A program made the position numbers and the translations under genes. A stretch of 64,000 nucleotides of DNA from Loktanella sp. IMCC34160. Its GTDB lineage: Bacteria > Pseudomonadota > Alphaproteobacteria > Rhodobacterales > Rhodobacteraceae. This document shows positions 28,495-36,315 of the stretch, piece after piece. Each line of letters starts with the position of its first letter. Position 1 is the stretch's first letter. Location: positions 62,001-126,000 of the forward strand of contig NZ_SELP01000002.1 in NCBI RefSeq assembly GCF_004145845.1. Direction: 5' to 3'. Below the pieces are notes generated by a model that was given only the letters and a program-made list of their open reading frames with translations, ran no database searches and was not told the DNA's origin.

Positions 28495-29496
28495 TCAATC
28501 AAACCGGTGCAGCCTGCAGGGAACGAGCACTTGGGTTCCGGGCGTTTCCGGATGACCGATGAAACTGAAGGCCTTGCCCAGCATGCCCGAAACATCCTGT
28601 TCCACCATGCCCACATTTCCCGGAAGGAAGGACCCGAACGGATCCCAGTCGAAACAGCCATAGCGAACCTGTGCAGCCCGTGTGCCCAGGGTCCGGTGCC
28701 AGCGGACGACGCCTTCCAGCGAGATCGTCGAGTTGACGAATATCCCCGCCGGTCCGTCGGGTCGAAAATCCGCAAGAACCCTTGCGGCGCTGTCGGCGGA
28801 ATACCCGGCCGCCAAGACATGATGGTCGGGCACCTCGATCCCGCGATCCCGATGAGCTGCGAGAAAGCCTTCGAGGCGCGCGGCGGTGTTATGATCGGCC
28901 AGCCGCCCGCCGACAAAACGCAAAGAGCCGGACCAACCCAGATCCTGGAGGCAGCGATCAAGGATCAGCATGGTCAGATCATATGCTCCCGCGCGGTTGT
29001 CAGAGATGACCGAGGGCACCTTGGTTCCCGGCAGGTCGAGGTTGATTGACTGGACACCCGCGGCCGAACAGAAATCCGAGATCCGGTCGGGATCGGTGGC
29101 CCCGGTCGAGATCAGGCATTCCGCCTGATACGAGATCAGTTCCCGTGCGGCCTCGAATTCCAGATCGGGATCGCGCTGGGTGCAGGTGACAACAGGAAAC
29201 ATGCCGCGGGCCCGCGCCAGTTCCTCGAATTGCTCGGCGATCTCCCCGAAATAGCGGTTGTCGTATTTCGGGACGATCATGCCGACGATGTTGGACTTTT
29301 CGCGGCGCAACAGACTGGCCTGCACGTTCACGGCATAGCCCTGTTCTTCCGCGATACGCATGACACGCGCCGCCAGTTTCCGACTCAGTCGGCGTTTCTC
29401 CCATGTGCCATTGAGCACCGCGCTGACCGCACTGGGCGAGGCATCTGCCAGGGCAGCGATATCGTAGATCGTTGTTTTCTTCTTGTTTTTGTTCAT
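28495..29496 (-). CDS. LacI-family regulator of the ribitol operon
   Basis: 333-aa LacI/GalR regulator. The N-terminal helix-turn-helix reads TIYDIAALADASPSAVSAVLNG; then a hinge and a sugar-binding domain starting IVGMIVPKYDNRYFGEIAEQFEELA. Start 29496 (MNKNKKKTT) is chosen because a GAGGGCGAA ribosome binding site lies directly upstream and this is the normal LacI beginning; the ATG at 29568 would add 24 unusual residues. It is divergent from the ribitol transport genes, with three CAATCGAT boxes in the spacer, so it is the likely repressor, responding to ribitol or D-ribulose. Confidence 0.92.
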   Translation of the reverse strand: MNKNKKKTTIYDIAALADASPSAVSAVLNGTWEKRRLSRKLAARVMRIAEEQGYAVNVQASLLRREKSNIVGMIVPKYDNRYFGEIAEQFEELARARGMFPVVTCTQRDPDLEFEAARELISYQAECLISTGATDPDRISDFCSAAGVQSINLDLPGTKVPSVISDNRAGAYDLTMLILDRCLQDLGWSGSLRFVGGRLADHNTAARLEGFLAAHRDRGIEVPDHHVLAAGYSADSAARVLADFRPDGPAGIFVNSTISLEGVVRWHRTLGTRAAQVRYGCFDWDPFGSFLPGNVGMVEQDVSGMLGKAFSFIGHPETPGTQVLVPCRLHRFD

Positions 29497-29542
29497 TTCG
29501 CCCTCGCTCGCATGGCCCCGACAAGGCCCCTCAGTCCGATTA

Positions 29543-29607
29543 TTGACAAAACTCAATCGATGTAGCAACGTTTGCGCAATCGATAGAGCAACCTGTTCAA
29601 TCGATTG
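29543..29607 (+). promoter_or_regulatory. Three CAATCGAT operators at the ribitol promoter
   Basis: CAATCGAT occurs at 29554-29561, 29577-29584 and 29598-29605; the last extends to the perfect dyad CAATCGATTG (29598-29607). Spacings of 23 and 21 bases put the sites on one helix face about two turns apart. TTGACA at 29543-29548 is a possible -35 box. The central CG dyad fits a LacI-type repressor. Confidence 0.75.
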
Positions 29608-29651
29608 CGCTTTGGGAGAGGCGCAAATCTTGGCTTGGAGGAGTAAAGCAA

Positions 29652-30689
29652 ATGACCAAGAAGACAGTACTGATGGCGTCCGTTGCGCTCATGGGTGCGT
29701 CCATCGCCAGCAACGTGGCCGCAGAGACCGTCGCGTTTCTGATGCCCGATCAGGCGTCGACCCGCTACGAAGAACACGATTGGCCCGGTTTCCAGTCCGC
29801 CATGGGCGAACTGTGCCCCGACTGCACTTTGATCTACCAGAACGGCAATGCTGACGTGGCGCTGCAACAGCAGCAATTCAACTCTGTCATCGCACAGGGT
29901 GCCAGCGTCGTGGTTCTGGATCCCGTGGACTCTGCCGCCGCCGCCGCCCTGGTAGAGATCGCCCATTCGCAAGGCGTCAAGGTCATCGCCTATGACCGCC
30001 CGATCCCCGACACTCCGGCGGATTTCTACGTGTCCTTCGATAACGAGGGTATCGGTTATGCCATCGCACAGTCGCTGGTCGAACACCTTCAGGCTGAAGG
30101 CGTGCCGGAAGGTGCAGGCGTCCTGCAGATCAACGGCTCGCCCACCGATGCCGCTGCAGGCCTGATCCGCGACGGGATCGATCGGGCACTTGACGCGTCG
30201 CCCTACGTAACCCTGTCGGAATTCGACACGCCGGATTGGGCTCCGCCCAAAGCGCAGGAATGGGCCGCGGGCCAGATTACCCGCTTTGGGGCCGACATCC
30301 GCGGCATCGTGGCTGCGAACGACGGCACCGGTGGTGGCGCCATTGCGGCGCTGAAAGCTGCTGGCGTGGATCCGCTTCCGCCGGTGACTGGCAACGACGC
30401 GACCATTGCGGCGCTGCAACTGATCATCGCAGGAGATCAGTACAACACCATCTCTAAACCGTCCGAGATCGTGGCCGCTGCCGCAGCAGAGGTTGCGGTG
30501 CAGCTTCTCAACGGCGAAACGCCGGAAGCGACCTCCTCGCTTTACGATACGCCCTCGCAGCTGTTTGTACCGGCGGTCGTGACGCAGGAGAACATCAAGG
30601 AACTGATCTTCGACGCTGGCATCCAATCGGCGGAAGAGGTCTGCACGGCAGAATACGCCGATGCCTGCGCTGCGCTCGGAATCGAGTAA
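29652..30689 (+). CDS. Ribitol ABC importer, periplasmic binding protein
   Basis: 345-aa xylose-type (cluster 2) sugar-binding protein. A signal peptide (MASVALMGASIASNVAA, cut near ETVAFLMPDQ) leads to a periplasmic fold with the family elements YQNGNADVALQQQQFNSVIAQG, DPVDSAAAAALVE, YDRPIPDTPADFYVSFDNEGIG and IVAANDGTGGGAIAALKAAG. The conserved SFDNEGIG and NDGTGGG segments are shared with XylF. AGGAG (29638-29642) is the ribosome binding site. Substrate ribitol is inferred from the downstream dehydrogenase. A strong hairpin after the gene probably raises its level over the ATPase gene. Confidence 0.9.
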   Translation: MTKKTVLMASVALMGASIASNVAAETVAFLMPDQASTRYEEHDWPGFQSAMGELCPDCTLIYQNGNADVALQQQQFNSVIAQGASVVVLDPVDSAAAAALVEIAHSQGVKVIAYDRPIPDTPADFYVSFDNEGIGYAIAQSLVEHLQAEGVPEGAGVLQINGSPTDAAAGLIRDGIDRALDASPYVTLSEFDTPDWAPPKAQEWAAGQITRFGADIRGIVAANDGTGGGAIAALKAAGVDPLPPVTGNDATIAALQLIIAGDQYNTISKPSEIVAAAAAEVAVQLLNGETPEATSSLYDTPSQLFVPAVVTQENIKELIFDAGIQSAEEVCTAEYADACAALGIE

Positions 30690-30704
30690 GCTAAACTGAA
30701 CCGG

Positions 30705-30733
30705 CGTGGCGCCGCCCCGGAGGTGGCGCCACG
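30705..30733 (+). other. Intercistronic hairpin after the binding-protein gene
   Basis: CGTGGCGCC and GGCGCCACG make a perfect nine-base-pair stem around an 11-base loop, eight bases before the ribosome binding site of the ATPase gene. Likely an RNA stabiliser or partial terminator. Confidence 0.6.
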
Positions 30734-30755
30734 TGTTCCTTGGGAGGACGACGTC

Positions 30756-31562
30756 TTGGTACAGGCCATGAATGCCCGTGAAAAAGGGGAGCTGATCCTG
30801 CGTCTGCGCGGGATCGGAAAGCAATTCGGCGCGGTCACCGCGCTTGAAGACATCGAGCTGGATGTTCATGCAGGCGAGGTGGTTGCGCTGGTGGGCGACA
30901 ATGGCGCGGGCAAGTCCACATTGGTCAAGGTCCTCGCAGGGGTGCATCAGGCCACCGCGGGAACGATCGAATACCTCGGCAAAGAGGTAACGCTGGACAC
31001 CCCCGGCACCGCTCTGGAACTGGGCATCGCGACGGTTTTCCAAGACCTGGCTCTTTGCGAAAACCTTGATGTCGTGGCCAACCTGTTTCTGGGTCACGAA
31101 CTGTCACCCTGGCGCCTTGACGAGGTGCAGATGGAGGTTCGCGCCTGGACGCTGTTGCAGGAACTGGCGGCGCGCATCCCGTCGGTCCGCGAACCCATCG
31201 CTTCGCTGTCCGGCGGCCAGCGCCAGACGGTGGCAATCGCCCGGTCGCTTCTGCTGGACCCGAAAATCATCATGCTGGACGAACCGACCGCCGCCTTGGG
31301 CGTTGCGCAGACTGCCGAGGTCCTGAACCTGATCGAAAGGGTCCGGGACCGGGGCCACGGCGTCATCCTGATTTCTCACAACATGGAAGATGTCCGCGCC
31401 GTGGCTGACCGGATCGTGGTCCTGCGCCTGGGCAGGAACAACGGCGTGTTTACGGCCGAATCCTCGCATGAAGACCTTGTCGCCGCCATAACGGGCGCCT
31501 CTGAAAACTCGGTGTCTCGTCGTGCCGCGCGCAAACTGGAAGTAACGGGGGACGAGAAATGA
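30756..31562 (+). CDS. Ribitol ABC importer, ATP-binding protein
   Basis: 268-aa single-domain sugar ABC ATPase of the class that partners XylH-type permeases. Walker A is GDNGAGKST (about 47), the Q-loop is VFQDLALCENLDV, the signature LSGGQRQTV, Walker B IIMLDEPTAAL and the H-loop ISHNMEDV. Only one nucleotide-binding domain is present, unlike the double-domain XylG or RbsA, so it must dimerise. Start: TTG at 30756, eight bases after GGGAGGA; the alternative ATG at 30768 is 20 bases away from it. The 3' end overlaps the permease gene by four bases (ATGA), so translation is coupled. Confidence 0.9.
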   Translation: MVQAMNAREKGELILRLRGIGKQFGAVTALEDIELDVHAGEVVALVGDNGAGKSTLVKVLAGVHQATAGTIEYLGKEVTLDTPGTALELGIATVFQDLALCENLDVVANLFLGHELSPWRLDEVQMEVRAWTLLQELAARIPSVREPIASLSGGQRQTVAIARSLLLDPKIIMLDEPTAALGVAQTAEVLNLIERVRDRGHGVILISHNMEDVRAVADRIVVLRLGRNNGVFTAESSHEDLVAAITGASENSVSRRAARKLEVTGDEK

Positions 31563-32815
31563 CCAACGACGTACAAACCAGCCAAACTGCCCCCCAGCTT
31601 GACCGCGCTGATAGCCGGGTGCGCCATGACGAAGGCCTGTCGGGTGCGCTGCGCGCCTTTGTGGATCAGGTCCGATCGGGGGATCTGGGCATGTTGCCAG
31701 TCTTTGTCGGGCTATTGTTGATCTCAGTTGTCTTCACCGCCCTCAATCCGGTGTTCCTTGCTCCGAACAACCTTGTGAACCTTCTATTCGACGCCGCTGC
31801 AGTAGGGCTGATCTCGCTTGGTGTTGTCTGCGTGCTGTTGCTAGGCGAGATTGACCTGTCCATCGGTTCCATGAGCGGCCTGGCCTCGGCCATGACGGGT
31901 GTTCTGTGGGTAAATGCGGGGGTGTCGCTGCCGCTGACAATCTTGGCCGTGCTTGTCACAGGCATGGCGGTCGGTGCGATCTATGGATTTCTGCGCAACC
32001 GTTTCGAGATGCCAAGTTTCGTCGCGACGCTCGCGGGCCTGCTGGCGCTTCTGGGGCTGCAACTCTATATTCTTGGTCCGACCGGGTCGATCAATCTGCC
32101 CTTCACCTCACCCATCGTGCGGTTCGGCCAGATCCTGATCATGCCGGCCTGGCTGTCCTACATGTTGGCGATCCTGCCCGGTGTCCTGATTGTCTGGAAC
32201 GGCATCCGGACAGGACAGAAACGGCGGGCGGCCAATCTGTCGGCCCGCGGTCTGAGCGTGACGCTGGCTAAGGCGCTGATCCTGACGGCGGCCCTGGTCT
32301 TCGCAGTATTCTACCTTGAAAAGGGGCGCGGCGTCCCCTGGATGTTCGGAGCCTTTACCCTGCTGGTTGTCCTGCTCGACTACGCCCTGACGCGCACGAA
32401 ATGGGGCCGCTCCATGTTTGCCGTGGGTGGCAATGCCGAGGCCGCGCGCCGGTCGGGCATCAACGTGCGGCGCATTCGCCTCAGCGCCTTCATGATCTGC
32501 TCCAGCCTCGCAGCGCTTGGGGGCGTCTTCGCGGCGGCGCGGCTGGCCTCGGCCAGTCAGCAGGCCGGCACGGGCGATGTGAACCTCAATGCCATCGCCG
32601 CCGCGGTCATCGGGGGCACCTCGCTTTTTGGCGGGCGCGGTTCGGCCTGGTCTGCCCTGCTCGGCGTGATTGTCATCATGGCAATTTCAAACGGATTGAC
32701 CCTTCTCAACCTCAGCTCCTCGCTGCGTTACATGATCACCGGCGCCGTGTTGGCAATCGCCGTCATCGTCGACTCGCTCGCGCGGCGGTCCCGCGCCAGC
32801 CATGGCCGCGCCTGA
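31559..32815 (+). CDS. Ribitol ABC importer, permease
   Basis: 418-aa permease of the XylH/RbsC family with about ten membrane helices. Recognisable blocks are [38 protein letters not shown] near the N-terminus and [33 protein letters not shown] in the ATPase-contact half, then [22 protein letters not shown]. It is longer than RbsC (about 320 aa) and matches XylH (about 390) better. Overlaps the ATPase gene by four bases; the dehydrogenase gene starts 19 bases after its stop. Confidence 0.92.
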   Translation: MTNDVQTSQTAPQLDRADSRVRHDEGLSGALRAFVDQVRSGDLGMLPVFVGLLLISVVFTALNPVFLAPNNLVNLLFDAAAVGLISLGVVCVLLLGEIDLSIGSMSGLASAMTGVLWVNAGVSLPLTILAVLVTGMAVGAIYGFLRNRFEMPSFVATLAGLLALLGLQLYILGPTGSINLPFTSPIVRFGQILIMPAWLSYMLAILPGVLIVWNGIRTGQKRRAANLSARGLSVTLAKALILTAALVFAVFYLEKGRGVPWMFGAFTLLVVLLDYALTRTKWGRSMFAVGGNAEAARRSGINVRRIRLSAFMICSSLAALGGVFAAARLASASQQAGTGDVNLNAIAAAVIGGTSLFGGRGSAWSALLGVIVIMAISNGLTLLNLSSSLRYMITGAVLAIAVIVDSLARRSRASHGRA

Positions 32816-32834
32816 ACCGGGAAAGGAAAACCAG

Positions 32835-33563
32835 ATGACCGACGCACTGAAAGGCAAGACCGCCGCCATCACGGGCGCGGCATCGGGGATCGGGCTGGAA
32901 TGCGCCCGGATCCTGATCGAGGAAGGCGCGCAGGTCGTGTTGATCGACCGGGCCGAGGATCGACTGAACGCACTTTGCGCAGAGCTGGGCGAGGCTGCGC
33001 ATCCGCTGGTGGTCGACCTGCTCGACGGGGCGCAGGTATCGGGGATGTTGCCCCGGATCGAGGCACTGGTCGGGCCGCTGGACATCTTCCACGCCAATGC
33101 CGGCGCTTATGTGGGCGGTCCGGCAGCCGAAGGCGATCCTGACCAGTGGGACATGGTGCTAAACCTGAACGTCAACGCCGCGTTCCGCTGTGTGCAGGCC
33201 GTGCTGCCCGCGATGATCGAACGGCGCACCGGCGACGTGATCTTTACCAGTTCGGTTGCTGGGGTCGTGCCGGTCGTCTGGGAGCCTGTCTATACCGCAT
33301 CGAAATTCGCGGTTCAGGCCTTCCTGCATGCCACGCGACGGCAGGTGTCCGAATACGGCATCCGCATGGGTGCCGTCCTCCCGGGGCCAGTCGTCACGGC
33401 ATTGCTGGACGACTGGCCGACCGAGAAGATGGAGGAAGCCCTTGCCAACGGGTCGCTGATGCAGCCGCGCGAAGTCGCCGAGGCGGTTCTGTTCATGCTG
33501 ACCCGTCCGCGCGGCGTGGTGATCCGCGACTTGGTGATCCTGCCCAACAGTGTCGACCTCTAG
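32835..33563 (+). CDS. rbtD: Ribitol 2-dehydrogenase (short-chain dehydrogenase)
   Basis: 242-aa classical SDR oxidising ribitol to D-ribulose with NAD+. The cofactor loop is TGAASGIG (about 13-20), the acidic residue after the second strand is [10 protein letters not shown] (NAD preference), and the catalytic set is NAG ([18 protein letters not shown]), Ser in FTSSVAG and YTASK. Long stretches, including [45 protein letters not shown] and VILPNSVDL, agree with Klebsiella ribitol dehydrogenase as I remember it, which makes the substrate assignment unusually firm. The start at 32835 follows a GGGAAAGGA ribosome binding site. The kinase gene for the product follows 12 bases later. Confidence 0.93.
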   Translation: MTDALKGKTAAITGAASGIGLECARILIEEGAQVVLIDRAEDRLNALCAELGEAAHPLVVDLLDGAQVSGMLPRIEALVGPLDIFHANAGAYVGGPAAEGDPDQWDMVLNLNVNAAFRCVQAVLPAMIERRTGDVIFTSSVAGVVPVVWEPVYTASKFAVQAFLHATRRQVSEYGIRMGAVLPGPVVTALLDDWPTEKMEEALANGSLMQPREVAEAVLFMLTRPRGVVIRDLVILPNSVDL

Positions 33564-33575
33564 GCGGGCGGGGCA

Positions 33576-35204
33576 ATGACAGCGACGCAAACAGACCCGC
33601 GCCTTTTGATCGGAGTCGATGTCGGGACGGGCAGCGCCCGCGCCGGCGTCTTTACCACTGACGGGCAGATGATCGGTACAGCGAAACACCCCATCGCCAT
33701 GCATCGCGAAGGCGGCGTCATCGCCGAACAATCCAGCGAAGATATCTGGCAAGCGGTTGCGGCGTCGGTACGCGGAGCAATGACTGCGGCCGGAGCTGAC
33801 CCGGAACAGGTTGCGGGGATCGGCTTCGACGCGACCTGTTCTCTGGTGGTCTTGGGGCAGGGCGGCACGCCGCTTCCGGTGGGAGACCCGGCCCATCCCG
33901 AACGCAACATCATCGTCTGGATGGACCACCGCGCGGTTGAACAAGCCGAGCGGATCAACTCATCGGGTCACCGGGTTCTGGACTATGTGGGCGGGCGCAT
34001 CTCGCCCGAGATGGAAACGCCCAAGCTTCTGTGGCTTAAAGAGAACCTGCCCGATGTCTTTGCGCGGGCCTGGCAATTCATGGACCTGACCGATTTCCTG
34101 ACCTGGCGGGCCAGCGGCGACCTGTCCCGATCGGTCTGCACAGTCACCTGCAAATGGACCTACATGGCCCATGAAGACGCATGGGATGCCGGGTATTTCC
34201 GACAGATCGGGCTGCCTGAGCTGGCTGATGAGGGGTTTGACCGCATCGGGACCTCGATCGTGCCGGCGGGATCCGCGCTCGGCGCGGGCCTGTCCGAGGC
34301 CGCAGCGAACGCTCTGGGCTTGCGGGTCGGAACTCCCGTCGGGGCGGGGTTGATCGATGCCCATGCAGGCGGTGTCGGCAGCATCGGCGCAGAGGGCGGC
34401 GGCGGGGCCGAAGCGAACATGGCCTATGTATTCGGCACGTCTTCCTGCACCATGACGACGACGGCAGAGCCTGTCTTTGTACCGGGGGTTTGGGGGCCAT
34501 ATCATTCGGCAATGGTGCCGGGGTTGTGGCTGAACGAGGGTGGCCAATCCGCGGCCGGGGCCGCGATCGAGGCGCTCTTGGCACTCCATCCGCTTGCTGC
34601 ACAAATACGGGCCGAGGCGGAGGCGTCAGGCACGTCGCTCCCGGATCGAATGGCCACCGAGGTCGCGCAGCGTGTGGCCGATGGGGCGGATCTGGAAAGC
34701 TTGGCCCAAGACGTTCACGTTGTCCCTGAATTCCTCGGCAACCGCGCCCCCTTCGCCGACCCGCATGCCCGTGCGATCATCGCCGGGCTGGGCATGGAGC
34801 AGGACCTCGACAGCCTTGTCGCACTTTACGTCGCCGGGCTGTGCGGGATCGGCTACGGCCTACGCCAGATCATCGAAGCCCAAACCCGCGCAGGAGCCCC
34901 AGTCGGGCGGATCGTGATTAGCGGCGGTGCGGGGCGCAGCGATGTTGTCCGGCAGTTGCTGGCGAATACGACCGGGGTGGAGGTTGCCGCACCCGAGGCC
35001 GAGGAACCGGTGCTTCTGGGGGCCGCCATTCTGGGCAGCGTGGCCGGGGGCGTGACGCGGAATATTCCCGATGCCATGGCCGCAATGTCCAGGTTTTCAA
35101 CCCGCTACGAGCCGAAAGGCGGTGCGGTGCGCCGATGGCACGAGGCTCGCTTCCGAATCTTCGAAAACCTACAGACCGCGGTTCGGCCATCTGCCAAGAC
35201 TTGA
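33576..35204 (+). CDS. FGGY-family D-ribulokinase
   Basis: 542-aa carbohydrate kinase of the FGGY family, phosphorylating D-ribulose to D-ribulose 5-phosphate. The N-terminal ATPase fold starts LLIGVDVGTGSARAGVFTTDG; the substrate region holds GFDATCSLVVL, NIIVWMDHRAVEQAERIN and YVGGRISPEMETPKLLWLKENLP, the pattern of the eukaryote-like (YDR109C/FGGY) ribulokinases; the C-terminal half has GIGYGLRQIIEAQ and RIVISGGAGRSDVVRQLLAN. With the dehydrogenase it completes ribitol to pentose-phosphate entry. Last gene of the operon; no clear terminator hairpin was found. Confidence 0.92.
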   Translation: MTATQTDPRLLIGVDVGTGSARAGVFTTDGQMIGTAKHPIAMHREGGVIAEQSSEDIWQAVAASVRGAMTAAGADPEQVAGIGFDATCSLVVLGQGGTPLPVGDPAHPERNIIVWMDHRAVEQAERINSSGHRVLDYVGGRISPEMETPKLLWLKENLPDVFARAWQFMDLTDFLTWRASGDLSRSVCTVTCKWTYMAHEDAWDAGYFRQIGLPELADEGFDRIGTSIVPAGSALGAGLSEAAANALGLRVGTPVGAGLIDAHAGGVGSIGAEGGGGAEANMAYVFGTSSCTMTTTAEPVFVPGVWGPYHSAMVPGLWLNEGGQSAAGAAIEALLALHPLAAQIRAEAEASGTSLPDRMATEVAQRVADGADLESLAQDVHVVPEFLGNRAPFADPHARAIIAGLGMEQDLDSLVALYVAGLCGIGYGLRQIIEAQTRAGAPVGRIVISGGAGRSDVVRQLLANTTGVEVAAPEAEEPVLLGAAILGSVAGGVTRNIPDAMAAMSRFSTRYEPKGGAVRRWHEARFRIFENLQTAVRPSAKT

Positions 35205-35599
35205 CCATTGCAGCATTGAAAACTGAGGCCCTGGATAAATTTCCATCGCGTCGAGCAGCCACACGGCATCACGCTGCTGGGATGAAAAGCGACGGTAGAA
35301 CGGTGCGGACAAGGCTCCACCCTACCGGATGCCCTTAGTCGTCCAAGCAAGCCAGGCTTTGGCGTAGTGGCAGCCGATTGGCGCTTTGTCCCGCGATGTC
35401 TGAGGTCGAGCGTCCTCAGATCCCGCGCATACAGCGGACCGCGGCTATGCGGGCTGCGACTGCAGCATTTAATGAGTTTTCAACGTCCGTTTTGGCCTGG
35501 GAGCATTCTTTCCCGTCCTGCTCTCATCACCCCAGTCCGAATTTTCTGTGGCGCTCTGAACCCGGTCCAATCCACCACGAAATACGGATACCCACATTC
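35205..35599. other. Gene-free stretch
   Basis: 395 bases between convergent units. Nothing recognisable; short frames on both strands have no protein-like features. Confidence 0.35.
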
Positions 35600-36223
35600 C
35601 TAAAACTCGATCTGGGCGGGCAGGGCGCGGGCGATGACCCGTTCGGCGTTGGGGATGTCGTTGCCTTCGGCCCGGCGGGTCGCGGCGGTGCGGGACAGCC
35701 CATGTGTCAGCCAGCGCTGGATCAGCCGCCCCCGCAGTTCCGAAATCGGCGGGCTGATCCGGGCGGTGACGTCCCACAGGGGGGCAAGGTCGGACCACGG
35801 GGCCTCGTCGAACAGCAGGTAGTTGCCTTCGACGATCACCACCTCCAGATCGGCGGGGATGATGACGGCCCCGGCGATGGCGATGTCGCGGGCGCGGTCA
35901 AAGACCGGCACGGCGACCTCTTCCCCCGCTTTCAGGCGGCGGATCATGTGGACGAAGCCTGCGGCGTCAAAGGTTTCCGGCGCGCCCTTGCGGGGCAGTA
36001 AACCCCGCGCCTCAAGCACCCGGTTGTCCAGATGGAACCCGTCCATCGGCACGACCTGCGCCGGATGCTTCTGGGCGTTCAGTCGGCGGGCCAGTTCCTC
36101 GGACAGGGTGGATTTGCCGCTGGCGGGTGCGCCGACGATGGCCACGAGCAGGCGCTGACCCTCGATGCGGGCTGCGTCCACTGCCTCGGCCAATCTGTTG
36201 ATTTGCGGTGTGAGATCCAACAT
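35600..36223 (-). CDS. P-loop kinase of the uridine/pantothenate kinase fold
   Basis: 207-aa nucleoside/nucleotide-kinase-like P-loop protein. Walker A is GAPASGKST (31-39); VVPMDGFHLDN (57-67) is the substrate and Mg site typical of the uridine kinase, pantothenate kinase and FrcK group; VVIVEGNYLL (128-137) is Walker B with the family EGNYLL signature; HGLSRTAATRRAEGNDIPNAERV near the end is the lid and base loop. Many alphaproteobacterial members sit in sugar or amine catabolic operons with unknown substrate. Start 36223 gives the standard N-terminus; the frame is open further upstream by chance. It follows the flavoprotein gene by 92 bases on the same strand. Confidence 0.85.
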   Translation of the reverse strand: MLDLTPQINRLAEAVDAARIEGQRLLVAIVGAPASGKSTLSEELARRLNAQKHPAQVVPMDGFHLDNRVLEARGLLPRKGAPETFDAAGFVHMIRRLKAGEEVAVPVFDRARDIAIAGAVIIPADLEVVIVEGNYLLFDEAPWSDLAPLWDVTARISPPISELRGRLIQRWLTHGLSRTAATRRAEGNDIPNAERVIARALPAQIEF

Positions 36224-36315
36224 CTGCTGCCCCTTGTCCGACTCGCGCGGACAATAGCCCCAAGGGGCGGGGGCCGGTAGCCCCCGACGGCCAGTTTTCC
36301 GCCGGGGGCAGGCGA

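Noticed and set aside
29553-31097. 514-codon minus-strand frame
   Set aside because: Overlaps the operator region, the ribitol-binding protein and ATPase genes; a shadow.
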